Positions 24,529 through 31,150 of a DNA stretch of 38,077 nt are shown here, piece by piece. How positions within the stretch are numbered: position 1 is the stretch's first letter; each line of letters begins with the position of its first letter. Position numbers and translations under genes: made by a program. This DNA is from PALSA-612 sp046729255 (lineage in GTDB: Bacteria > Actinomycetota > Thermoleophilia > Gaiellales > Gaiellaceae), in contig JBKPGF010000023.1 of assembly GCA_046729255.1 (NCBI GenBank), positions 1 through 38,077 of the forward strand, in the 5' to 3' direction. The notes beneath the pieces were generated by a model. The model saw nothing but the letters and a program-made list of their open reading frames with translations. It ran no database searches and was not told the DNA's origin.

Positions 24529-24963
24529 CTACGCGGCGTCGTCGGGAGGTCGCCGGAGTCGCTTCAGATCGCCTCGCCGCCGCTTGTCGGCGAGCCGTCG
24601 CTCCTTCGCCGCGCGCGTCGGTTTCGTCGGTTTGCGCCGGCGCGGCACGTGCAACGCCGCGCGCAGCTCGTCCACGAGGCGTTCGACTGCGTGCTCGCGG
24701 TTTCGCCTCTGGCTCCGCTCGTCCTGGGCGATCGCCCGCAGGACGGGGCCTGTCCTTGCGACGACGCGCTGCTTCTGACGGTCCGTGAGCGCCGAGGAGG
24801 CTTCGACGTCGAAGACGGCCTCCACCCGGGTCTCGGTCCGCTGGGCGTGCTGGCCGCCCGGGCCGCTCGAGCGCGAGAAGCGAAGCTCGATCTCGCTGCG
24901 CGGGAGCGTGACGCTGCGCGTCACGCGAATCGCGTCTTCGATCCCCGTAGACTCGCGTGCCAT
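24529..24963 (-). CDS. arfB: Ribosome-rescue peptidyl-tRNA hydrolase ArfB
   Basis: This 144-residue protein is an RF1-type release domain with the GGQ motif at 36-38 (SSGPGGQHAQ) and a very basic C-terminal tail (KPTKPTRAAKERRL, then ADKRRRGDLKRL). The length and tail are those of ArfB (YaeJ/ICT1), which frees stalled ribosomes on mRNAs lacking a stop codon by hydrolysing peptidyl-tRNA. The ATG at 24963 overlaps the ATG of the HAD gene in a shared CATG; GTG 24924 would remove 13 residues and is a possible alternative start. The region to the hydrolase start (24390-24528) holds no clear element. Confidence 0.9.
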   Translation of the reverse strand: MARESTGIEDAIRVTRSVTLPRSEIELRFSRSSGPGGQHAQRTETRVEAVFDVEASSALTDRQKQRVVARTGPVLRAIAQDERSQRRNREHAVERLVDELRAALHVPRRRKPTKPTRAAKERRLADKRRRGDLKRLRRPPDDAA

Positions 24964-25738
24964 GGCCGCAATTCTCCTGGACATCGACGGCGTCTTCCAC
25001 GTCTCCGGAAAGCCGATCCACGGCGCGGCCGAGGCAGTCGCGACGCTCCGCGAGCGCGGCCACCGCCTCCGGTTCGTCACGAACACAACGGTCCGCACGC
25101 GCCGCGACATCGCTGCCGGGCTGCGGACGTTCGGCGTGGACCTGCAGGAGGAGGAGCTGCAGACGACGGCTGCCGCGGCCGTACGGGCACTCAGCGGGCG
25201 GCGCGTCCTCGCCTTGACGATGTCGTCGGTGGTGGCGGACCTCGACGGGCTCGACCTCGTCGGAGAGGACGCCGACGCCGTGCTCGTGGGCGGGGCGGAC
25301 GAGGGAGACGAGGCGAGCCGGGTGTTCAGCTTCATGAACCTTGCCCGGGCGTTCGCCGAGCTCCAGGCCGGCGCGGAGCTCTACTGCCTGCACAAGAACC
25401 GGTGGTGGCAGACTTCCCGGGGACCGTTGCTGGACTCGGGGGCGTTCGTAGCGGGGCTCGAGTACGCCGCCGGTGTCGATGCCGTCGTTCTCGGCAAGCC
25501 CAGCCCCTTGTACTTCGAGGCGGCGCTCGCGGCGCTCGAGGCCGAGCCAAAGCTCACGTGGATCGTCGGCGACGACATCGAGGCGGACATCGCCGGCGGC
25601 CAGCGTTTCGGCCTGCGCACCGCGCTCGTCCGCACAGGGAAGTTCCGGCCGGACGACCTCGACCGCTCCGGCGTCACGCCCGACATCGTCGTCAACTCCC
25701 TCGCCGAGCTGCCCGACTGGCTGGAGAGGGCGCTCTAG
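24962..25738 (+). CDS. HAD superfamily phosphatase, class IIA
   Basis: The 258-residue protein has the HAD motifs: Asp7-x-Asp9 at the N-terminus (LLDIDGV), TNTT at 40-43, the motif III Lys in LGKPSPLYF, and the Asp pair in GDDIEADI. The cap type and the PHHPP/LHPP- and NagD-like layout place it in class IIA, which includes phospholysine/phosphohistidine phosphatase-like and 4-nitrophenylphosphatase-like enzymes. The physiological substrate is unknown. Its ATG is in the palindrome CATG shared with arfB. Confidence 0.85.
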   Translation: MAAILLDIDGVFHVSGKPIHGAAEAVATLRERGHRLRFVTNTTVRTRRDIAAGLRTFGVDLQEEELQTTAAAAVRALSGRRVLALTMSSVVADLDGLDLVGEDADAVLVGGADEGDEASRVFSFMNLARAFAELQAGAELYCLHKNRWWQTSRGPLLDSGAFVAGLEYAAGVDAVVLGKPSPLYFEAALAALEAEPKLTWIVGDDIEADIAGGQRFGLRTALVRTGKFRPDDLDRSGVTPDIVVNSLAELPDWLERAL

Positions 25739-25762
25739 TGCCCCCTCGGGCCATGTTCAACG

Positions 25763-25883
25763 GCTTCCGGCGGCTGCAAAGCTGCGCTCTGCGTCGTCCT
25801 CGGTCGCACCCGTACGCTCCGCTTGCTGCGGGTACGGGTGCTCCCTGCGTCCTTGCAGCGCTCGCTTTTCGCGCGCCGGAAGC
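25763..25883. repeat. 121-bp nested palindrome before acpS
   Basis: Outer arms GCTTCCGGCG (25763-25772) and CGCCGGAAGC (25874-25883), middle arms GCTGCAA (25773-25779) and TTGCAGC (25853-25859), and inner arms GCACCCGTAC (25806-25815) and GTACGGGTGC (25832-25841) are all perfect inverted pairs. The inner loop has a further CCGC/GCGG pairing. It fills the 172-bp gap between the HAD gene and acpS and shows no T-run. It resembles a REP/MITE-type element; I cannot confirm further copies. Confidence 0.7.
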
Positions 25884-25910
25884 TCGTCCACACGACCCGA
25901 AGGGGCACTT

Positions 25911-26273
25911 GTGATCGGCATCGACCTCATCGAGATCGGGCGCATCCGGCGCGCCATGGGCCGCTACCCGTCCTTCACCGCGCGTTGCTTCACCGAGTCC
26001 GAGCGCGCGTACTGCGACTCGCGGCCGAACCCGGCGCAGCACTACGCCGCACGCTTCGCCGGCAAAGAGGCCGTCGGCAAGGCGCTCGGCTTCGGCGTGG
26101 CGAGGGCCTTCGCCTGGCAGGAGGTGGAGATCGTCGGGAGGCCGAAGCCGTCGGTACAGCTCCGCGGGCGGCTCGAGGAGCGGGCGGCGCGGCTCAGTAT
26201 TGCCGGGGTCGATCTATCGATGACGCATTCGAAGGAGCTGGCCTCGGCAGTCGCGGTCACCTCGTCACGCTGA
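25911..26273 (+). CDS. acpS: Holo-[acyl-carrier-protein] synthase
   Basis: AcpS transfers 4'-phosphopantetheine from CoA to acyl carrier protein in fatty-acid synthesis. The 120-residue length is typical. Asp5 in GIDLIEIGRI and Glu53 in RFAGKEAVGKALG are the Mg-binding residues, and the C-terminal SMTHSKELASAVAV strand is conserved. GTG 25911 has AAGGGG about 5 bp upstream. Its stop overlaps the nnr start (TGATG). acpS-nnr-alr is a standard actinobacterial run usually found right after glmS. Confidence 0.94.
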   Translation: MIGIDLIEIGRIRRAMGRYPSFTARCFTESERAYCDSRPNPAQHYAARFAGKEAVGKALGFGVARAFAWQEVEIVGRPKPSVQLRGRLEERAARLSIAGVDLSMTHSKELASAVAVTSSR

Positions 26274-27589
26274 TGCTCGAGCCGCTCTACACGGCGGATG
26301 AGATGAAGGCCGCCGAAGCGGGCCACGACGTACGGGAGCTCATGGAGCGTGCGGGCAAGGCGGTGGCCGAGGAGGCGCTGCGACGCTTTCCGGATGCGAC
26401 GTCGTTCGGCGCTGTCTGCGGCGGCGGCGCGAACGGCGGCGATGCGCGCATCGCGCTCGAGGCGTTGCGCGCGGCCGGCCGCGAGGCGGCCGAGGGCCTC
26501 GATGGCGACGTTCTGCTCGACGGGCTCTTCGGGACGGGGTTCCACGGCGAGCCCCGCGCCGACGCCGCGGAGGCAATCGCCCAGCTGAATGCCGCTGACG
26601 CCCCGGTGGTGGCAGTCGATCTGCCCTCCGGCGTGAACGCCGACACCGGTGAGGTCGCCGGCGCGGCCGTGCAGGCGGCCGTGACCGTGACGCTGCACGG
26701 ACCGAAGGTCGGCAACGTCGTCGGCCCGGGCCGCTTCCACGGCGGCGAGCTCGTCATCCGCGACATCGGGCTCGAGGCCCGGAAGACGCGCCACGCGCTC
26801 GTGACGCGCGAGATTCTCGAGCGCGTCCCGCGCAGGGAGCCCGGCGACACGAAGTACAGCGCCTCGGTCCTCGTCGTGGGCGGCGCGCCCGGGCTGACCG
26901 GGGCGGCGCGACTCACCGCCGAGGCGGCATTCCGGGCCGACGCCGGGTACGTCGCCGTAGCGGCTCCGGCGGAGTCATTGCCGGTGCTCGAGACGACGCT
27001 TCTGGAAGCCGTCAAGCGGTCGCTCGACGAGGTCTTCGAGGCCGCAGAGCGGGCGGGAGCGCTCGCGATCGGCCCGGGGCTGGGCCGGGACGACGCTCGG
27101 CGCGAGCTCGTGCGGCGGCTGCTGGCGGAGACCGAGCTGCCCGCGGTCGTGGACGCGGACGGCCTCCACGGGCTCGAGCCGTTCGAGCGCGCCGCGCCGA
27201 CGGTGCTCACGCCGCACGCAGGCGAGCTGGCCGGCCTGCTTGGCGTCGAAGCCGACTGGGTGGACGCACACCGGCTCGTGGCCGTCGGACGGGCTATGGA
27301 CCGGTTCGGTTGCGTCTGCCTGCTGAAGGGAGCCGACACGCTCGTCGCCGCTCCGGACGAGGGCTTGCTCGTCTGCGGGCTCGGCCCCGCGACGCTGGCG
27401 ACCGCGGGCACGGGCGACGTCCTCACCGGCACGATCGCGGCGTTCCTCGCCAAGGGCCTGGACGCTCGGCTAGCCGCGGCTGCGGGCGCGACCGCGTGCG
27501 CGGAGGCGGCACGGCTCGGACCCGAGCGCGGGCTCGTCGCCTCGGACGTCGTCGCGGCACTCCCAGATGCGTTGGATGCCGCGCTCTGA
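26273..27589 (+). CDS. nnr: Bifunctional NAD(P)HX epimerase/dehydratase
   Basis: This 438-residue protein repairs hydrated NAD(P)H. The N-terminal YjeF_N epimerase domain is about 170 residues, shorter than the usual 210-230. Its nucleotide-loop signature is altered: the expected GNNGGDG reads GANGGDA (CGGGANGGDARIAL). DLPSG and HGPK near the domain end are present. The C-terminal ADP-dependent dehydratase (YjeF_C) domain looks complete: GPGLGRD, DADGL, LTPHAGE, LLKGADT and GTGDVLTG. The start overlaps the acpS stop, and the 3' end overlaps alr by 14 bp. The dehydratase half should work; the epimerase half is doubtful on this evidence. Confidence 0.9.
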   Translation: MLEPLYTADEMKAAEAGHDVRELMERAGKAVAEEALRRFPDATSFGAVCGGGANGGDARIALEALRAAGREAAEGLDGDVLLDGLFGTGFHGEPRADAAEAIAQLNAADAPVVAVDLPSGVNADTGEVAGAAVQAAVTVTLHGPKVGNVVGPGRFHGGELVIRDIGLEARKTRHALVTREILERVPRREPGDTKYSASVLVVGGAPGLTGAARLTAEAAFRADAGYVAVAAPAESLPVLETTLLEAVKRSLDEVFEAAERAGALAIGPGLGRDDARRELVRRLLAETELPAVVDADGLHGLEPFERAAPTVLTPHAGELAGLLGVEADWVDAHRLVAVGRAMDRFGCVCLLKGADTLVAAPDEGLLVCGLGPATLATAGTGDVLTGTIAAFLAKGLDARLAAAAGATACAEAARLGPERGLVASDVVAALPDALDAAL

Positions 27590-28595
27590 GATCACCATCG
27601 ACCTCGGCGCCGTACGGCGCAACGTCCGCCGGTTGCGGTCCGCACTCGAAGGAGCGGAGCTCTGGGCGGTCGTCAAGGCCGACGCGTACGGCCACGGCGC
27701 GGCCGAGGTTGCCCGGGTCGCCGTGGAGGAAGGTGCGGGCGCGCTCTGCGTGGTGACGGCAGGCGAAGGAGTTGCACTCCGTGACCGCCTTCCGGACGCC
27801 CGCATCCTCGTCATGGGCCCGTGCTTCGGGGACGATCTCGAACGCGTCCGAAACGCCGGCCTCGAGCTAGCCGTCTCCCAGCCGCCTTTCCCCGAGGGCC
27901 TGCCTCTGCACCTGAAGGTCGATACCGGGATGGGTCGTTACGGCCTGCTCGAACTGCCCAACCCTCCGGCGAACGCCGTCGGCCTCATGAGTCACCTCGC
28001 GACGGCGGACGTCGATTCCGAGTTCGCGGAGCTCCAGCTGCAGCGCTTTCACGCGGCGGCGTCGGTGCTGCCGCAGCTCCAGGCGCACATCGCGAACAGC
28101 GCGGCCGCGCTCAGGCTGCCCGCCGCTCGCTTTTCGGCGGCCCGGTGCGGTGTCGCCCTGTACGGGCTCTCGCCTTTCGGCAGCGATCCTGCCGAAGACG
28201 GCCTCGAGCCCGTGCTCACCTGGCACAGCGAGCTAGCCCAGGTGAAGCTCCTGGCAGAGGGCGAGAGTACCGGCTACGGCCGGCGCTTCGTGGCCGAAAC
28301 GCCGACTTGGATCGGTCTCGTCCCCGTGGGATACGCCGACGGCTTCCGGCGCGATCTCACCGGCACCGAGGTGCTGGTCGACGGAGAGCGGCGCCGGGTC
28401 GTCGGCACGATCTCCATGGACTCGTTTGCGGTCGAGCTATCCCGGCAGGTGGCCCCAGGAACGCCCGTGACGATCGTCGGTGACGGCCTGCGCGTTGAGG
28501 AGCACGCCCGCGTCGCGGGGACCATCAACTACGAGCTGACGACCGGCATCCGGTCGTCTCCCGAGCGCGCGCGGCGGGTCTTCGTCGATGACTGA
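27576..28595 (+). CDS. alr: Alanine racemase
   Basis: Alr interconverts L- and D-alanine with pyridoxal phosphate, supplying D-Ala for peptidoglycan. The 339-residue protein has the PLP Lys in VVKADAYGHG near residue 34 and the catalytic Tyr region VGYADGF, with TGMGRYG and HIANSAA between. It is about 30 residues shorter than usual, mostly in the N-terminal barrel loops. The start is ATG 27576 (MPRSEITIDLGAV); ATG 27567 is possible. It overlaps nnr upstream and the next gene downstream. Confidence 0.94.
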   Translation: MPRSEITIDLGAVRRNVRRLRSALEGAELWAVVKADAYGHGAAEVARVAVEEGAGALCVVTAGEGVALRDRLPDARILVMGPCFGDDLERVRNAGLELAVSQPPFPEGLPLHLKVDTGMGRYGLLELPNPPANAVGLMSHLATADVDSEFAELQLQRFHAAASVLPQLQAHIANSAAALRLPAARFSAARCGVALYGLSPFGSDPAEDGLEPVLTWHSELAQVKLLAEGESTGYGRRFVAETPTWIGLVPVGYADGFRRDLTGTEVLVDGERRRVVGTISMDSFAVELSRQVAPGTPVTIVGDGLRVEEHARVAGTINYELTTGIRSSPERARRVFVDD

Positions 28596-29619
28596 GCTCG
28601 TCGGCAGGCTGCACGAGGCGCTCGAGGGAGGGGAGGGCTGGCTCGTGGGCGGCGCGCTGCGCGACGAGCTGCTCGGCCGTCCCGTCGTCGACGTCGATGT
28701 CGCGTGCCGTGAGCCGGAGCGGGCGGCCCGTGCTTTTGCCCGCGCCGCGGAAGGGGCGCCATTTCCGCTCTCCGAGCGTCACGGAGCCTGGCGGATCGCG
28801 CGCGCCGACGGGAGCACCGTGGACTTCACGCCGCTCCCGGCAAGCATCGAAGACGACCTCGGCACGCGCGACTTCACGCTGAACGCGATGGCGCGGCCGG
28901 TCGAGGGCGGCGCCCTCGTCGACCCCTTCGACGGGCAGGGCGACATCGCGACGAGGACGATCCGCGCCGTCTCGCCCGGCATCTTCGAGGCCGACCCATT
29001 GCGCCTGCTGCGCGCGGTTCGGCTGGAGGACGAGCTCGGCTTCCACTGCGACGCCGAGACGGAGCGTCTCCTCCGCGAGCACGCAGCCCTCGCGTCACGG
29101 CCGGCGGGCGAGCGAATCCTCGGCGAGCTCGAGCGGTTGTCGACGGCCGGCTACCGCCGCCTGGCGGAGCTCGGCTTGCTCACGGCGCTCGGCGGGTCGA
29201 CGCGTCGATTCCACCGGATCGATCTTGCGGATTCGCCCGAGTACCGCCTCGTATGCGCGTTCGGGGAGCGGCTACGGGCGTTCCCCATCTCGCGGCGGCT
29301 CGATCGTTACGCGCGCACGCTGCTCGCCGCCGAAGCGCCCGGCGACGATTCGCCACGGGCGATCCATCGTTTCCGGCGCGAGACGGAGCCGTGGGCACTC
29401 GACGCGCTCGCGTTCGTTGCTAGGCCGGAACAGCGACCGGCCGTCGAGCACGCGCGGGCCGCCGATCCGCCGAAGCCGCTCGTCCGCGGCGACGAGCTCG
29501 GCCTGCCGCCCGGCCCGGAGATCGGCGAGCTGCTCGAGCTGATCGCGGAGGAGCGCGCCGCTGGCACTATCTCGACGAAGGAGGAGGCTCTGGAGCTTGT
29601 CCGACACCGAACACGCTGA
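28588..29619 (+). CDS. tRNA nucleotidyltransferase/poly(A) polymerase family protein
   Basis: This 343-residue protein has the class II nucleotidyltransferase head: LVGGALRDELLG at 19-30, catalytic Asp35 and Asp37 in VVDVDVA, RDFTLNAM at 94-101, and ADPLRLLRAVR at 135-145. This is the family of CCA-adding enzyme and bacterial poly(A) polymerase. It is shorter than most CCA enzymes (usually 380-480) and lacks an obvious HD domain, so it may add only part of CCA or be poly(A) polymerase-like. The ATG overlaps the alr stop by 8 bp. Confidence 0.85.
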   Translation: MTELVGRLHEALEGGEGWLVGGALRDELLGRPVVDVDVACREPERAARAFARAAEGAPFPLSERHGAWRIARADGSTVDFTPLPASIEDDLGTRDFTLNAMARPVEGGALVDPFDGQGDIATRTIRAVSPGIFEADPLRLLRAVRLEDELGFHCDAETERLLREHAALASRPAGERILGELERLSTAGYRRLAELGLLTALGGSTRRFHRIDLADSPEYRLVCAFGERLRAFPISRRLDRYARTLLAAEAPGDDSPRAIHRFRRETEPWALDALAFVARPEQRPAVEHARAADPPKPLVRGDELGLPPGPEIGELLELIAEERAAGTISTKEEALELVRHRTR

Positions 29620-30322
29620 AGCGACGCAGGCGCGGTTCGCCGCGTCCGTGGAGCGCATGGTCGAGCACGAGCAGAGCCGCCGTGACGAGTTGCGTGCGCA
29701 GGCGCGCCGCTTTCTCGAGCCGACGGGCGACGAGCGCGTCATCGACGTCGGCGCAGGCACCGGCGGCTTCGCGTTCGCCGTGGCGCCGCTCGTGAAAGAG
29801 GTTGTCGCCGTCGACGTCGTCCCGGAGGTGCTCGCTGCCGGACGAGCTCGCGCGGAGCAGGAGTTCCCGAACGTGGCGTTCGTCGAGGCGGACGCCGCGA
29901 GCCTGCCCTTCGAGGACGGTGCATTCGACCTCGCCGCCGCCGTGCGCACGCTGCACCACGTCCCCCGGCCCGAGCTCGTGGTCGCCGAGCTCTGCCGAGC
30001 CATCGGCATGCGGGGCCGAGTGCTCGTGGTCGACCAGATCGCGCCAATCGACCCGCTCGTCGGCTTCGAGCTCGATCGCTTCGAGCGCGCCCGTGACCCG
30101 TCGCATACGAGGCTGCTGCCGGATGCGGACATCCGCTCGCTGCTCGACGCGAACGGGCTCGTGCTGCGCCGCTCGGAGCAGTACCAGGAGGCGCGTGACG
30201 TCGACGGCTACCTCGACCTCGCAGGCTGCGCGGGCGAGGAGCGACAGCGCGCGCTCTCGATCGCGCCGGAGAACTACATGGCGACCATAGGCTGGTACCT
30301 CGCCGCGCGGCAACCCGTCTAG
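29597..30322 (+). CDS. Class I SAM-dependent methyltransferase
   Basis: This 241-residue protein has a Rossmann-like methyltransferase core: motif I VIDVGAGTGG at 48-57, the acidic motif II VVAVDVVPE, and motif IV-like FDLAAAVRTLHHVP. It resembles the UbiE/BioC-like broad family; the substrate is unknown. Start TTG 29597 has GGAGG 9 bases upstream and overlaps the nucleotidyltransferase gene by 23 bp, so it is translated within the same run. After its stop, 30323-30390 holds a possible hairpin (AGCTC/GAGCT at 30354-30366, outer GCCGTC/GACGGC) before the convergent SDR gene. Confidence 0.85.
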   Translation: MSDTEHAEATQARFAASVERMVEHEQSRRDELRAQARRFLEPTGDERVIDVGAGTGGFAFAVAPLVKEVVAVDVVPEVLAAGRARAEQEFPNVAFVEADAASLPFEDGAFDLAAAVRTLHHVPRPELVVAELCRAIGMRGRVLVVDQIAPIDPLVGFELDRFERARDPSHTRLLPDADIRSLLDANGLVLRRSEQYQEARDVDGYLDLAGCAGEERQRALSIAPENYMATIGWYLAARQPV

Positions 30323-30340
30323 ACTCCTCGCCGCGTGCCT

Positions 30341-30390
30341 GCCGTCAGCACACAGCTCGCCGAGCTTGCGGTATCTGCTTTAGCGACGGC
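30341..30390. terminator. Imperfect hairpin between convergent genes
   Basis: GCCGTC (30341-30346) pairs with GACGGC (30385-30390), and inside it AGCTC pairs with GAGCT across a 3-base loop. It lies between the methyltransferase stop and the SDR stop. No strong T-run is present. Confidence 0.4.
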
Positions 30391-31143
30391 CTAGGCCGGC
30401 TTGTTCATCGAGCGGCCGATGCGAGCGACGAGCCCCGGCGCGGCTGCCTGGGCGAGCGTTGCCAGTCGGTAGTACCCCGGCACGTGCACCTCGCGGCGGT
30501 TCCGGTCGACCGCCTTGAGGATCGCGTCGGCGACATCGTCGGCCTCGAGCACGAAGCGGTGGATGTGGCGAGGGAGGACGTCGCGCTGCGGGAAGCCTTC
30601 CGTCTCCGCGAATCCGGGCAGCACGGTGTGGACGTGGATGCCGCGCGGCTCGAGCTCGGCGGTGACGGAGCGGGAGAACGCCAGCTGGGCGTGCTTCGAG
30701 GCCGTGTAGAGCCCTGACGTCCCGGCTCCGGACACCGCTCCGGCCACGGAGACAACGTTGACGATGTGCGAGGGGCGAGCCGCCTCGAGTGCGGGGAGAA
30801 ACGCCCTGACGCACCACACCCCGCCGAGGTAGTTGACGTTGACGACGTCTTGGATGCGGCTCGGATCGGCGTCGAGAAAGCCCGTCCTGCCGGGAATCCC
30901 GGCGTTGTTGACGAGCATGGCGATCCGCGGATGGCGCTTCATGACGGCCCCGGCCATTCGCTCGACGGCCTCGCGATCGCCCACGTCGCATAGCTCGTGC
31001 TCTGCGCCGAGCTCCTCCGCCACGGGGGCGAGCCGCTCTCGGCCGCGTGCCACTAGGACGCACTGCCAGCCGCGGCCGGTCAGCCGTCGTGCAAGTGCCG
31101 CGCCGATGCCGCTCGAGCCGCCCGTGACGACCGCTACCGGCAC
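30391..31143 (-). CDS. Short-chain dehydrogenase/reductase
   Basis: The 250-residue protein is a classical SDR: the NAD(P) site TGGSSGIG at 7-14, NNAG at 79-82, a Ser near 132, and the active-site Tyr146-xxx-Lys150. The Arg in VARGRERL after beta-2 fits an NADP preference, but this is a weak indicator. Start GTG 31143 lies 7 bp after the subtilase gene's stop, so it is the downstream partner in a minus-strand operon with a secreted protease. The substrate is unknown. Confidence 0.88.
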   Translation of the reverse strand: MPVAVVTGGSSGIGAALARRLTGRGWQCVLVARGRERLAPVAEELGAEHELCDVGDREAVERMAGAVMKRHPRIAMLVNNAGIPGRTGFLDADPSRIQDVVNVNYLGGVWCVRAFLPALEAARPSHIVNVVSVAGAVSGAGTSGLYTASKHAQLAFSRSVTAELEPRGIHVHTVLPGFAETEGFPQRDVLPRHIHRFVLEADDVADAILKAVDRNRREVHVPGYYRLATLAQAAAPGLVARIGRSMNKPA

Positions 31144-31150
31144 GTGAGGG

